Positions 51,646-61,321 of a stretch of DNA of 64,000 nt are shown piece by piece. The notes beneath the pieces are model-generated. The model saw only the letters and a list, made by a program, of their open reading frames with translations, did not search any database and was not told the origin of the DNA. Within the stretch, counting starts at the first letter, position 1; each line of letters starts with the position of its first letter. The stretch is from contig JAGKSB010000011.1 in the NCBI GenBank assembly GCA_017942165.1, positions 53,534-117,533 on the forward strand, given 5' to 3'. The translations under genes were made by a program, and so were the position numbers. Source of the stretch: Rhinopithecimicrobium faecis. Its GTDB lineage: Bacteria; Bacteroidota; Bacteroidia; Sphingobacteriales; Sphingobacteriaceae.

Positions 51646-51889
51646 ATAAAAGTTAGGATAAATTAATCAGCAAGTAATATTTGTATATATAAATCGTTTA
51701 TCTTTGTAACATAATAAATACAATTGGTATAAGTTCCTGCCATTCAACACTAAAAACAGCATTAAAATGAGCTAATCTGTTAACAAACGTTAAAATTTTA
51801 GCGATGCCACTTTTTGGCAAAGTATATGCTTTCACTTTTAAAGTAATTCAAAAGAAAAAGGTTAATTAAAAATTAACAATTAGGAAAAT

Positions 51890-53050
51890 ATGAATAAGAT
51901 CCATCTATACATCTTCGCGCTCACGGCATCCCTTTTAGTACTTTCGAGTTGCCGCTCTGGAAATTCAAAAGATTTAGATAAGAAAAAGAATGCTATCGCT
52001 CTCCCAATATACTCAATAGATACGAGTTCTGCGAATACCATCAAGGATTATATAGGGACCATTGAGGGAAAAGTGAATGTTGAAATCAGACCACAGGTAG
52101 AGGGCATATTAGAGGAAATATATGTCGATGAAGGGGACTTCGTGGAAGCTGGACAGAAGTTATTTAAAATTAATGCTTCCGCATACGAAGAGGTCTTAAA
52201 CAATATGATTGCTACAGAAAGTGTCGCGAAGGCCAAATTACAGAATGCCCGCTTAGAGATGGAGCGTCTTCGTCCCCTCGTAGAGAATGAGGTTATTTCT
52301 GAAGTTAGACTAAAGATGGCAAAATCCGCTTATGATGTCGCTAAGGCTTCCTTAGAGCAGTCATCAGCAGCCGTTCGTTCAGCAGATATCAACAAGCAGT
52401 TTACCATCCTTAAGGCTCCAGTATCAGGGTATATAGGACGTATCCCTAAGCGGATAGGGAATTTAGTAACTAAGAATGACCCCCAATCCTTAACCGTCTT
52501 ATCGGATGTTCAAGAAGTGTATGTTTACTTCTCTATGTCAGAATCTGACTTTTTATATTTTTCTAAAAAACAAGCTAAAGAGGATCTTTTAGATTCCGCT
52601 TACAGCAACTTAGAGCGTAAGCGGAAACTCGCTTTCCCGGCAGTTTCCTTGATTCTCGCAGATGGAGAGGCATACGGCCAAAAGGGGCATGTAGATGCTA
52701 TTAACGGACAAGTAAACCGGACTACAGGAGCGATCTCCCTACGTGCAACCTTCCCTAATGTGGATAATATCTTACGTACAGGAAGCACAGGAACGTTAAA
52801 ATTTGTGGAGACCCAAAAGGGTGTTATTCAAATCCCGCAGGTTTCAACTTCCGAATTACAAGATAAAACCTTTGTCTATCTGGTCGATGAGAACAATAAA
52901 GTGCAGCGTCGTGCCATCACGATTTCTGGCAAATCGAATGCCAACTACATTATCTCTGAAGGGCTGCAAGTAGGCGATAGAATCTTATTGTCCGGCTTTG
53001 ACAAGATTTCTGAAGGCGTCACCATCGTGCCTATTAATAAGGCTAAATAA
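51890..53050 (+). CDS. RND efflux periplasmic adaptor lipoprotein (MexA/AcrA type)
   Basis: The adaptor bridges an inner-membrane RND pump and an outer-membrane channel. The 386-residue precursor has a lipobox LLVLSS-C21, giving an anchored lipoprotein. Domains in order are the beta-barrel/lipoyl half (IEGKVNVEIRPQVEGILEEIYVDEGDFVEAGQKLF), a coiled-coil hairpin (about residues 100-170), the returning lipoyl half (ILKAPVSGYIGRI) and a membrane-proximal domain (GVIQIPQVSTSELQDKTFVYLV). It starts the operon with pump and channel genes. A TATCTTTG -7-like box lies at 51699-51706, without a good -33 element. Confidence 0.94.
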   Translation: MNKIHLYIFALTASLLVLSSCRSGNSKDLDKKKNAIALPIYSIDTSSANTIKDYIGTIEGKVNVEIRPQVEGILEEIYVDEGDFVEAGQKLFKINASAYEEVLNNMIATESVAKAKLQNARLEMERLRPLVENEVISEVRLKMAKSAYDVAKASLEQSSAAVRSADINKQFTILKAPVSGYIGRIPKRIGNLVTKNDPQSLTVLSDVQEVYVYFSMSESDFLYFSKKQAKEDLLDSAYSNLERKRKLAFPAVSLILADGEAYGQKGHVDAINGQVNRTTGAISLRATFPNVDNILRTGSTGTLKFVETQKGVIQIPQVSTSELQDKTFVYLVDENNKVQRRAITISGKSNANYIISEGLQVGDRILLSGFDKISEGVTIVPINKAK

Positions 53051-53077
53051 TATATTTTCTTACAAAATTTTCCGTAA

Positions 53078-56000
53078 ATGCTAAAAACATTTGTTAATAA
53101 ACCGGTATTGGCTACCGTAGTTTCCATTTTACTTGTCATTTTGGGAGCGGTAGGATTAAAAATGTTGCCCGTTTCAAGATTTCCCGAAATTGCTCCCCCT
53201 TCGGTTGTAGTTTCCCTCTCCTATCCCGGAGCCAATGCGGAAACTGTAGCCAAATCGGTGCTGCTACCCATTGAAGAAGCTATTAATGGGGTGGAAGACA
53301 TGACATATATTCGTTCTACCGCCTCCAATTCAGGCTCAGGTTCTGTGCAAGTATTCTTTAAGACAGGAATAAACCCCGACATAGCTTCAGTGAATGTGCA
53401 AACGCGTATATCGAAGGCTATTGGGTCTATCCCTGCGGAGGTCAATGAATCTGGTATCACCGTGATGCCTCGTCAGTCGGGGGTAATTATGACCATTAAT
53501 ATGTATGCTGACTCGAAAGAGTCCATGTTTGATGAGACCTTCTTACAGGCCTATGCGCAGATTAATATCATTCGACCTTTATTACGTGTAGACGGTATTG
53601 CTCAAGTTTCCCGTGTAGGAGCGCGTGATTACTCCATGCGTATGTGGCTGAATCCAGAGAAATTGGCGCTCTTTAATCTGAACCCCGCCGATGTAATTGC
53701 CGCCATTAAAGATCAAAATTTTGAAATTGCTCCAGGAAAGTTCGGGGAAACTTCCGATGAGGCTTTTGAGACTGTCATCAAGCATAAAGGGCGCTTTAGT
53801 CAGCCTGAGGAGTTTAAGAATATTGTTATTAAGACCAATAAAGATGGCTCTGTACTCTACCTACGGGATTTGGCACGTGTCGAATTTGGTTCTTCCAACT
53901 TAGGGTCAGACAATAAAGTAAATGGACTTCCAGGGCTAACCTTAAATATCACTCAGACTTCAGGGTCCAATGCCCATGACATAGATATTGAAGTGCGAAA
54001 GACCTTGGAGGAACTCTCAAAATCCTTTCCCGAAGGCATAAAATATGAGGTCTCCTATTCTGTCAGGGATCAGATTGATACATCCATCAATCAGGTGAAG
54101 CACACCTTATTCGAGGCTTTCATCCTTGTATTTATCATTGTATTTATATTTCTTCAGGATTTTAGATCCACGCTGATACCCTCGATTGCAATTCCGGTAT
54201 CACTCGTTGCTACCTTCTTCTTTTTGAATGTTTTTGGATTCTCCTTAAATGTGCTAACGATGTTCGCTTTGGTATTAGCCATAGGTATTGTCGTCGATGA
54301 TGCCATTGTGGTCGTCGAGGCCGTGCATCTAAAGATGCATGAAACAGGCATGAAGGCGCGCGAAGCTACACTGGCTACGATGTCCGAAATTACAGGTGCC
54401 ATTCTATCTATTACCCTGGTTATGGCGGCGGTATTTGTTCCTGTAGGCTTTATGGAGGGGCCTGCCGGCATCTTCTACAGGCAGTTTGCCTATACCCTAG
54501 CTACAGCGATTTTAATTTCAGCATTAACAGCGCTGACGCTGACTCCAGCCTTATGCGCGTTAATCCTCAAGGCACCCGCACATCCTCATAAGCAGGACGA
54601 AGGGCAGGAAGGGCATGCCGAAGGATCCCTGGAAAATGTTCCAGCAAGGGGTAAATTCCATCGTTTCAATGTCGCGAGGGATCGTTTTTTCGCGAAGTTT
54701 AATACGGGCTTCGACAAGTTGACAGATCGCTATATTTTGGGTGTTAAGTTTCTGATAAAAAACAAAAAAATTGCTATGCTGTCTTTAGCTGGAATTTCAG
54801 CTACAGGATTTGCACTTTTAATGCTTGCACCAAAGAGTTTTATCCCTACAGAAGATGATAGTTTTGTCACCTATTCCATGGCGATGCAACCTGGGGCATC
54901 CCTAGCACGTACGACGGAAGTCTTGCGTCAAGCGGATAGCATCCTTCAAAAGCGTAATCCAGATATTGCAGGGATGACAACGATATCAGGCTATAATGCC
55001 TTAGACGGAAGTACTTCCCCTGCCTATGCGGTAGGTTATATCAACCTTAAAAGTCATGATAAAAGGGAGAAGATAAGAGATATAGAATCTTTTATGGACA
55101 CCATCAGACAAGATTTATCGGTTATAAATGAAGCTTCCTTTAATATTTTCCCACGACCAACAATCCAGGGTTTTGGGGATTTTGCAGGAATACAAATGGT
55201 CTTACAGGATAAGCTTGGTGGGGATATCCTCGACTTCAGCAATATTTCGGACAAATTTATTGAAGAGATGAATCAGTTGCCCGAGGTTAAGAGTGCCTAC
55301 ACTTCCTTTAAGGCTAATTTCCCGCAATTTGAAGTGGACATTGATGTTGTCAAAGCGAAGTCCTTAGGCGTAGATATTATGACTTTGATGTCGACGATAC
55401 GCGCTTATTACGGGCGTGTTCAAGCTGGAGATTTCAGCCGATTTGGGCGTCAATACCGCGTTTATATTCAGGCGGATTTTGACTTTAGAAATGATACCGA
55501 AAGTTTTAAATCAATCTTTGTACGTAATAAAAACAATGAGATGGTGCCTATTAGCACGTTATTAACCTTAAAAAAGGTCGTAGGTCCTGAGACGATAACG
55601 CGTTATAATTTATTCAATGCAATACCTGTGAATGCGACACCTAATGAAGGCTATTCTACAGGTGATGCCATGGCAGCAATTGAAAAGCTGGCCTTGGAGA
55701 AGCTTCCAGGAAACTACGGATTTGAGTGGACGGGAATGAGTCTGGAGGAGTCGGAATCCGGCTCGCAGACGGCTTTAATATTTATGATGAGTATTGTGTT
55801 TGTCTACTTCTTACTTTCAGCACAGTATGAGAGTTATATCTTACCATGGGCCGTCTTACTATCTATTCCTGTGGGCTTAGTGGGAGTTTTTGTTACCATT
55901 CTTATGGTAGGCCTTGAAAACAATATCTATGTACAGGTGGGCGTCATTATGCTTATCGGCCTACTCGCTAAGAATGCCATTCTAATTATTGAATTTGCTG

Positions 56001-56281
56001 TACAGGAACGGAATAAGGGTTTGAGTATTTACGACTCCGCAATCGCTGGAGCAAAATTGCGTTTACGTCCTATTTTAATGACTTCCTTAGCATTTATTGC
56101 GGGATTAATTCCACTTATGTGGTCTTCCGGTCCTTCGGCAAAAGGTAATCACTCCATTAGTTTTGGCGCCGCAGGGGGGATGTTCTTCGGTGTCCTTTTA
56201 GGGATATTTTTTATTCCTGTGCTGTATATTATTTTCAAGAGTTTAGACGAACGTTTAAAGAAAAAATTCAAATCCAACTAA
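53078..56281 (+). CDS. RND multidrug efflux permease (HAE1 family)
   Basis: The 1067-residue proton-driven trimeric pump has twelve membrane helices in two halves, each followed by a large periplasmic loop. The N-terminal LATVVSILLVILGAVGLKMLPVSRFPEIAPPSVVVSLSYPGA is typical of AcrB/MexB relatives. The proton relay is visible in helix 4 as GIVVDDAIVVVEAVHLKM, and the second half has GLLAKNAILIIEFAVQ. A His- and Glu-rich cytoplasmic linker near residues 500-535 joins the halves and is longer than in AcrB. Substrates cannot be read from sequence; multidrug export is usual. It follows the adaptor by 27 bp. Confidence 0.96.
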   Translation: MLKTFVNKPVLATVVSILLVILGAVGLKMLPVSRFPEIAPPSVVVSLSYPGANAETVAKSVLLPIEEAINGVEDMTYIRSTASNSGSGSVQVFFKTGINPDIASVNVQTRISKAIGSIPAEVNESGITVMPRQSGVIMTINMYADSKESMFDETFLQAYAQINIIRPLLRVDGIAQVSRVGARDYSMRMWLNPEKLALFNLNPADVIAAIKDQNFEIAPGKFGETSDEAFETVIKHKGRFSQPEEFKNIVIKTNKDGSVLYLRDLARVEFGSSNLGSDNKVNGLPGLTLNITQTSGSNAHDIDIEVRKTLEELSKSFPEGIKYEVSYSVRDQIDTSINQVKHTLFEAFILVFIIVFIFLQDFRSTLIPSIAIPVSLVATFFFLNVFGFSLNVLTMFALVLAIGIVVDDAIVVVEAVHLKMHETGMKAREATLATMSEITGAILSITLVMAAVFVPVGFMEGPAGIFYRQFAYTLATAILISALTALTLTPALCALILKAPAHPHKQDEGQEGHAEGSLENVPARGKFHRFNVARDRFFAKFNTGFDKLTDRYILGVKFLIKNKKIAMLSLAGISATGFALLMLAPKSFIPTEDDSFVTYSMAMQPGASLARTTEVLRQADSILQKRNPDIAGMTTISGYNALDGSTSPAYAVGYINLKSHDKREKIRDIESFMDTIRQDLSVINEASFNIFPRPTIQGFGDFAGIQMVLQDKLGGDILDFSNISDKFIEEMNQLPEVKSAYTSFKANFPQFEVDIDVVKAKSLGVDIMTLMSTIRAYYGRVQAGDFSRFGRQYRVYIQADFDFRNDTESFKSIFVRNKNNEMVPISTLLTLKKVVGPETITRYNLFNAIPVNATPNEGYSTGDAMAAIEKLALEKLPGNYGFEWTGMSLEESESGSQTALIFMMSIVFVYFLLSAQYESYILPWAVLLSIPVGLVGVFVTILMVGLENNIYVQVGVIMLIGLLAKNAILIIEFAVQERNKGLSIYDSAIAGAKLRLRPILMTSLAFIAGLIPLMWSSGPSAKGNHSISFGAAGGMFFGVLLGIFFIPVLYIIFKSLDERLKKKFKSN

Positions 56282-56291
56282 GCTAGAAACC

Positions 56292-57746
56292 ATGAAATAT
56301 ATATCCTATCCCTTCTTCTATCTACTGGCTTTGTGCAGCCTTCTTTCAGCGTGTCATGTCGGCAAACGTTATGTTGCACCTGACTATCACCTACCCGATC
56401 AATATCGGATGGATGCGGAATATAAAGATTCTGTAGGCACGCTTGCCTACGTCAATTGGCGGGAGTTCTTCCGAGACAGCAGCCTTATTAATCTCATCGA
56501 TGCAGGTTTAGCGAATAACTATGATATGCGTTCTGCCCTACTTACAATTCAAATTGCCAACCGTCAGCTATCGCAAGCTAAAGCTGGTTTTTTTCCGGAA
56601 GTAGAAGCGCGTCTTGCAGGGGTTAATCAGCAGTGGCGCTCGAGCGAATTCTACAGTAGTCCAGCATCAAAGATCTATGACGGGAAAGAGGCTAATAAAG
56701 ATCTCTTTAGATACCAGTCACAATATTATACCGATATCAATGTGAGTTGGGAGATCGATATTTGGGGTAAAATTTCCAGTCAGAAAGAGCAGAGTTTGGC
56801 GACCTTCCTTGCTAGTTCAGAAGCGCGCAATGCGATACAAACACGCTTGATTGCTAATATCGCCAAGGGGTACTTTAACCTGTTGAAATTAGACGCACAG
56901 ATTGAGGTTGCCAAGCGCAATGTACAACTGAATGACAGCACGTTAAACATGATAAAACTTCAGTTTGATGCTGGGGAAATCACTTCATTAGCCATGCAAC
57001 AAACGGAGTCGCAGCGTCTTATAGCGGCCTCTTTGGTACCACAATTAGAACAGCAGATTCAGATTCAGGAAAATGCTTTGCTGGAGCTTACGGGCAGAAT
57101 GCCTGCAAATATCAAACGCGGTAAGCGCTTATCAAATCTGATTAATGAATCCAAAATATCACCAGGATCTCCGTTGAGTTTAATTCGTAATAGACCGGAT
57201 GTACGGGAATCGGAATTTAAGTTAATTGCCGCGAATGCACAGATGAACAATCGGGAGGCACTGCGCTATCCTTCGCTAACCTTAGGAGGTGCATTCGGTG
57301 TGAATGCCATGATGCCTGAAAATTGGTTTAATATCCCTGGAGCACTATTGGGTTCAGCATTGGGTAATTTGACCATGCCAATATTTAAAAACAGAAAGTT
57401 AAAGACAGCATATGAAGTTGCTAAATTGGAGCGTGAGAAGGCAGAGATAGCTTTACAACAAACGGTTTTACGTTCCGTAAATGAGGTCTCTAATAGTTTT
57501 ACTTCCCTAGCTAAGCAGAAAGAACAGCTTGTACTTGCAGAAGCACGCGTTGCGAACGCACATTTAGCAGTAAAGAACGCTATTCTACTTTTTAAGTCGG
57601 GTTTCGCAACTTACCTAGAGGTTATTACAGCGCAGTCAAATGCGTTGACCTCAGAAATGAATCTTGTTTCTATCAAGCAGGCGCAGTTAGAATCGTTTGT
57701 GGAGCTCTATCGCTCCCTAGGTGGTGGCTGGTCCGTAACGAGATAG
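56292..57746 (+). CDS. TolC-like outer membrane efflux lipoprotein (NodT/OprM type)
   Basis: The 484-residue channel has a lipobox LLSA-C21, matching the outer-membrane lipoprotein subfamily. Two long helical-hairpin repeats are visible (MRSALLTIQIANRQLSQAKAGFFPEVEAR and the second half around LIAANAQMNNREALRYPSLTLGG), with the QQTESQRLIAASLVPQLEQQ coiled-coil between them. SPGSPLSLIRNRPDVRESEFKLIAANAQMN is the NodT family signature. It begins 10 bp after the permease stop, so the operon encodes a complete tripartite pump. No local repressor is in the operon. Confidence 0.94.
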   Translation: MKYISYPFFYLLALCSLLSACHVGKRYVAPDYHLPDQYRMDAEYKDSVGTLAYVNWREFFRDSSLINLIDAGLANNYDMRSALLTIQIANRQLSQAKAGFFPEVEARLAGVNQQWRSSEFYSSPASKIYDGKEANKDLFRYQSQYYTDINVSWEIDIWGKISSQKEQSLATFLASSEARNAIQTRLIANIAKGYFNLLKLDAQIEVAKRNVQLNDSTLNMIKLQFDAGEITSLAMQQTESQRLIAASLVPQLEQQIQIQENALLELTGRMPANIKRGKRLSNLINESKISPGSPLSLIRNRPDVRESEFKLIAANAQMNNREALRYPSLTLGGAFGVNAMMPENWFNIPGALLGSALGNLTMPIFKNRKLKTAYEVAKLEREKAEIALQQTVLRSVNEVSNSFTSLAKQKEQLVLAEARVANAHLAVKNAILLFKSGFATYLEVITAQSNALTSEMNLVSIKQAQLESFVELYRSLGGGWSVTR

Positions 57747-57752
57747 ATCGTA

Positions 57753-58433
57753 TTAAAAACTACAGTTCATTGCTCCTTCCAAATGGAGCAATGGGCTGAT
57801 ATATGGAATATCTAAATTTGCCCCACGAAGGATAAACCAGCAGCCCATCACGAGATACACATATGCTAAATATCTTGTAAAACCTTTTTTAAAGACTTTT
57901 TTTGCAAACTGTGCCGCAATAGAGATGCTGAGTAATAAAGGCAATGTACCCAGTCCAAAAAGCATCATAAATAAGGTACTATTGGCGATGCTGTCTGCAT
58001 TTAATGCAGCAGCTAAAGCCATATAAACCATCCCACAAGGGAGCATACCATTTAAAACTCCCGCAAAAAAAGAGCCTCCAGGCTTAAATAACCATTTTCC
58101 CATAATCTGCGCGAAAGGCTGTATAATTAAAGACTGCCAACGGGCAAAGGTGTTATTATATTTCCCAAGGATTGTAAACATTCCTATCCCTATTAGCAGG
58201 ACGCCGGTCAGCAAACTTAGCCACTGTTGTCCCCCCTTTAATAGCGCTATATTCCCTAGTAAACCCATCAAAAAACCAATTAAGGTATACATCAGAATAC
58301 GTCCTATTTGATAGAGCAATTTATTCCATAGGGGGTGTTTTCCTGGAATTGCTAATAGCAGTGGCCCACACATTGCGGCACAGTGTATGCTTCCAAAAAA
58401 ACCCATAAAGAATGCTAGGTAGAGGTAATTCAT
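57753..58433 (-). CDS. SafE/TauE-like membrane protein of the cbb3 cluster (DsbD-like)
   Basis: The 226-residue protein has about six membrane helices and the SIHCAAMCGPLLLAIPG motif near residue 15 with two cysteines. Similar proteins sit at the end of ccoN-O-P-G-H operons in Bacteroidota and are thought to help copper or heme delivery or thiol redox during oxidase assembly. It starts 1 bp before the end of the fixH-like gene, so it is translated with it. The gene ends only 6 bp from the end of the convergent tolC-like gene. Confidence 0.85.
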   Translation of the reverse strand: MNYLYLAFFMGFFGSIHCAAMCGPLLLAIPGKHPLWNKLLYQIGRILMYTLIGFLMGLLGNIALLKGGQQWLSLLTGVLLIGIGMFTILGKYNNTFARWQSLIIQPFAQIMGKWLFKPGGSFFAGVLNGMLPCGMVYMALAAALNADSIANSTLFMMLFGLGTLPLLLSISIAAQFAKKVFKKGFTRYLAYVYLVMGCWFILRGANLDIPYISPLLHLEGAMNCSF

Positions 58434-58434
58434 C

Positions 58435-58866
58435 TTAGAACGTTAAGTGGACATTACTATAAAAATCTATTTTCTCCGAAGTCCAAAATACGGATAAATT
58501 CCAGCGTCCTTTCTGAAAAGAAGCTACCGGTAATTTATAGTGTGCAGTATTCGTGTACAAGGGTAAGGTAATATCTTGACTTCCATCCGAAGGTCTTTTA
58601 AACAGTAGTTGACCTTGATTGACCGGACTCTTAAAGGTGATGTAAAGTGTATCCTGCGTCACCTTAAAGTGCGGTGCATACTGTTTATTCTCTACATTTT
58701 GTTTACGTGTATAGATCTCATCGTAGTGGATCGACTGCTCGTAATAATCGGACTCTTCTAAGGTATCTACATTGCGCGTGACGACATAGACGCCTGCAGC
58801 GATCATGCCCGTCATAAAGATTCCTAATGTGAGTGCTATTTTATATCCCCAATTCATCGTTATCAA
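58435..58866 (-). CDS. ccoH: FixH/CcoH-like cbb3 oxidase assembly protein
   Basis: CcoH helps assemble cbb3 oxidase in the membrane. The 143-residue protein has one N-terminal helix (WGYKIALTLGIFMTGMIAAGVYVV) and a periplasmic domain with the FixH signature YYEQSIHYDEIYTRKQNVENK followed by beta strands (FKVTQDTLYITFKSP). It is 0-2 bp from both neighbours, so the cco genes are tightly coupled. Sequence similarity within this family is low, so the call rests on the pattern and gene order. Confidence 0.82.
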   Translation of the reverse strand: MITMNWGYKIALTLGIFMTGMIAAGVYVVTRNVDTLEESDYYEQSIHYDEIYTRKQNVENKQYAPHFKVTQDTLYITFKSPVNQGQLLFKRPSDGSQDITLPLYTNTAHYKLPVASFQKGRWNLSVFWTSEKIDFYSNVHLTF

Positions 58867-60231
58867 TTAATCCATGCCTAGGGGCGCTATAAAGGTAGTT
58901 TTGAAAGTCTCTAAGCGTTGACCTTTGGCGTTTATATATATTTTCACATCCTTCTTATATGCCGTTACTTGGTTGTTATCAACAATCAAGAAAAAGGAGA
59001 TTGTGGCTGTACCTTCAGCTTGTAAATGTTTTATGGGATTCACCAGCTGTACTTTCAAGCTGGGGTCAGAACAAGTGACATCAAAGTCAAATTCTTTCGA
59101 AGTCTTATTCCTAAGTTCCATGGTATAGAGGTTCGAAATAGTGTGGTCATCACGCAGCTGATAGGTGCTTCCTTTGGCCCGGAGGACAGTCCCTCCTACA
59201 GTGGATCTATTAAAAATTAGAAAACCAAAGGAGGCTATTAGCAAGACTAAGATACAGGAGTAACCAATGGCTCTCAGATTATTCTTTTCACGTTTCTCAC
59301 CTTCTAATTCCCCCATGGTATAAAAACCAATCAGCTTAGGTGCTTTAGTTAGCTTATGCATCACCGCATCGCAAGCATCGATACAAGCCGTGCAGCTCAC
59401 ACATTCCATCTGTAAACCATTACGGATATCTATTCCTGTAGGGCATACTTGAACACATAGATTACAGTCTACACAATCGCCTAAATTACTTGCTACAGAA
59501 ACTTTCCCACGAGGTTCACCACGACGATAGTCGTATGCTACGGTTACAGTTTGATTATCCAGGAGCACACTTTGAAGGCGTCCATAGGGGCAAATTGTGG
59601 TACATACAATCTCACGTACATGGGCGAAGACGCCGTAGAATACCAAGGTAAACACACTGAGGGTAGCTAAGCCGGTGATATGGGCGTCAAAAGGGTCCGT
59701 AATCAGTGTTATCAAGGCGTCAGCTCCGATTATATAGGCTAAAAATGTGTTGGCTATAAAAAAGGAGATAAGCAGAAAAATACCGTGTTTAAGGATTTTC
59801 TTTTGTTGCTTTTCAGTGGTATCAGGCCCTTCATTAAGCTTTCGCTGTTGGTTGCGATCACCTTCAATCCAATATTCTACTTTTCTAAATATGAGCTCCA
59901 TAAAGATGGTTTGCGGACAAGCCCATCCACACCATACACGTCCGTAAACGACCGTAAAGAGTACGATACAGACGAGGGAAATTAGCATCACAAAGAGGAA
60001 GATATGGAGATCTTGGGGGTAGAAAAGTTGTCCAAAGATGGAAAATTTACGTTCCAATATATTGAACATCAAGAAGGGGTTATCTCCGATTTTTATAAAG
60101 GGACCGGAAAATAGAAACAGGAGCAGAAAATAGCCTAACCAATTTCTGTAGTTGTAGAGGGGTCCTGCCGGCTTTTTAGCATAGATCCAGGCTCTTTTAG
60201 TTTGACTTTTCACTGCTCCAATCGTTTCCAT
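58867..60231 (-). CDS. ccoG: Cytochrome c oxidase accessory protein CcoG
   Basis: CcoG is a membrane copper reductase for cbb3 assembly. The 454-residue protein has five or so membrane helices and a cytoplasmic ferredoxin-like domain with two [4Fe-4S] motifs, CVDCNLCVQVCPTG and CVSCTACIDACDAV. A conserved CGWACPQTIFMELIF segment follows the third helix. The C-terminal periplasmic Ig-like domain (about residues 345-454) completes the family layout. It sits between ccoP and ccoH with a 1-14-bp gap. Confidence 0.95.
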   Translation of the reverse strand: METIGAVKSQTKRAWIYAKKPAGPLYNYRNWLGYFLLLFLFSGPFIKIGDNPFLMFNILERKFSIFGQLFYPQDLHIFLFVMLISLVCIVLFTVVYGRVWCGWACPQTIFMELIFRKVEYWIEGDRNQQRKLNEGPDTTEKQQKKILKHGIFLLISFFIANTFLAYIIGADALITLITDPFDAHITGLATLSVFTLVFYGVFAHVREIVCTTICPYGRLQSVLLDNQTVTVAYDYRRGEPRGKVSVASNLGDCVDCNLCVQVCPTGIDIRNGLQMECVSCTACIDACDAVMHKLTKAPKLIGFYTMGELEGEKREKNNLRAIGYSCILVLLIASFGFLIFNRSTVGGTVLRAKGSTYQLRDDHTISNLYTMELRNKTSKEFDFDVTCSDPSLKVQLVNPIKHLQAEGTATISFFLIVDNNQVTAYKKDVKIYINAKGQRLETFKTTFIAPLGMD

Positions 60232-60245
60232 TTCACATTATTAAC

Positions 60246-61115
60246 TTACAGTACTTCTTCTTTTTGGGGTTCAGCAGCAGCTGATTCATAGGTTACCTCT
60301 ACACCTTGCGCTTCTTTGGCTCCTGCGGGATTAGTACCACGTAGGGAAAGTACATAATTAGATACTTCCGCAATTTGAGCAGGGCTTAAGGTTTGTTCCC
60401 AAGGAACCATCCCTTTATCAGGCACACCATATTTAACGGTTTTAAATACATCTTTAATTTCTCCGCCATGAATCCAGAATTTATCTGCTAAGTTAGGGCC
60501 AATTCCGCCCTGACCAGCGTCTCCGTGACAAGCGGCGCAATTAGCTTGAAAGATTGCTGCACCAGCAGCAATCATAGTGGCATTTACTTCAATAGAAGAT
60601 TCATCTATGAGGTTGGCTGCTTGAGCTAAATAGGCTTGTTTTTCTTTTTCAGCGATAGCCATCTCATGAACATATTCTTGGTCTTGATTCATTCCCCAAC
60701 CGAACACTTGATAGATCAATAGATAAATAATACCAAATGTTACTGTCGAGTAAAAAAGGGCGTTAAACCAGATAGGAATGGGGTTATCTAATTCCGTAAT
60801 TCCATCAAAATCATGATCAATCATAATATCTTTCTCCTCAGAAATTGGGCGTAAGCCTAAGATATTATTCCAACGTGCTTTTTGAAGGATTTTTTTCTGT
60901 GCTTTCTCAGCCTTCTCCTGTTGCAGTAATTCAGGCATAGTCAGTTTTAGAATTGCTGACATAGCGCGCTGAATGACGAAAGCTGCAGCGAGCACAGAAA
61001 TTAATACTACGATAACGGCAATTATCATAACATCATTATAGTAATTACCAGAGCCTAACGACAAGTCTGAAGGCAAACTTGCAAGCGCGGGCGCTAAAGT
61101 TATTAGTGGAAACAT
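60246..61115 (-). CDS. ccoP: cbb3 oxidase subunit CcoP, single heme c form
   Basis: The subunit passes electrons to the catalytic CcoN. The 289-residue protein has two membrane helices: the N-terminal one near residues 28-50 and one near 118-136 (PIPIWFNALFYSTVTFGIIYLLIY), which is the CcoP_N signature. One cytochrome c domain follows, with C193-A-A-C-H197 and the Met ligand in KGMVPW. Proteobacterial CcoP has two heme c sites; only one is present here, as in other Bacteroidota. It follows ccoQ by 2 bp. Confidence 0.94.
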   Translation of the reverse strand: MFPLITLAPALASLPSDLSLGSGNYYNDVMIIAVIVVLISVLAAAFVIQRAMSAILKLTMPELLQQEKAEKAQKKILQKARWNNILGLRPISEEKDIMIDHDFDGITELDNPIPIWFNALFYSTVTFGIIYLLIYQVFGWGMNQDQEYVHEMAIAEKEKQAYLAQAANLIDESSIEVNATMIAAGAAIFQANCAACHGDAGQGGIGPNLADKFWIHGGEIKDVFKTVKYGVPDKGMVPWEQTLSPAQIAEVSNYVLSLRGTNPAGAKEAQGVEVTYESAAAEPQKEEVL

Positions 61116-61117
61116 AT

Positions 61118-61309
61118 TTATTCGTTAATGTCGTCGTTTGAGTTCGGTTTCTTTTCATCTTCAAAAGGAAGACTTTTCATATAATCAATATGATCTTTAT
61201 TCATGCGAATCAGCATAATGGTAACTATGGCAAAGAAGACCATAAAGATCCAGAGTGAGGCTATTAAATAAGCCTCACTACCGTTTAAATTTGTGATTTG
61301 TTTAAACAT
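61118..61309 (-). CDS. ccoQ: CcoQ-like small cbb3 oxidase membrane subunit
   Basis: The 63-residue protein has one membrane helix (AYLIASLWIFMVFFAIVTIMLI) and a charged cytoplasmic tail (PFEDEKKPNSNDDINE). It lies between the fused ccoNO and ccoP with gaps of 12 and 2 bp, the usual position of ccoQ, whose product stabilises the complex. Assignment rests on size, topology and location. Confidence 0.8.
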   Translation of the reverse strand: MFKQITNLNGSEAYLIASLWIFMVFFAIVTIMLIRMNKDHIDYMKSLPFEDEKKPNSNDDINE

Positions 61310-61321
61310 CTCTCCTTGATT

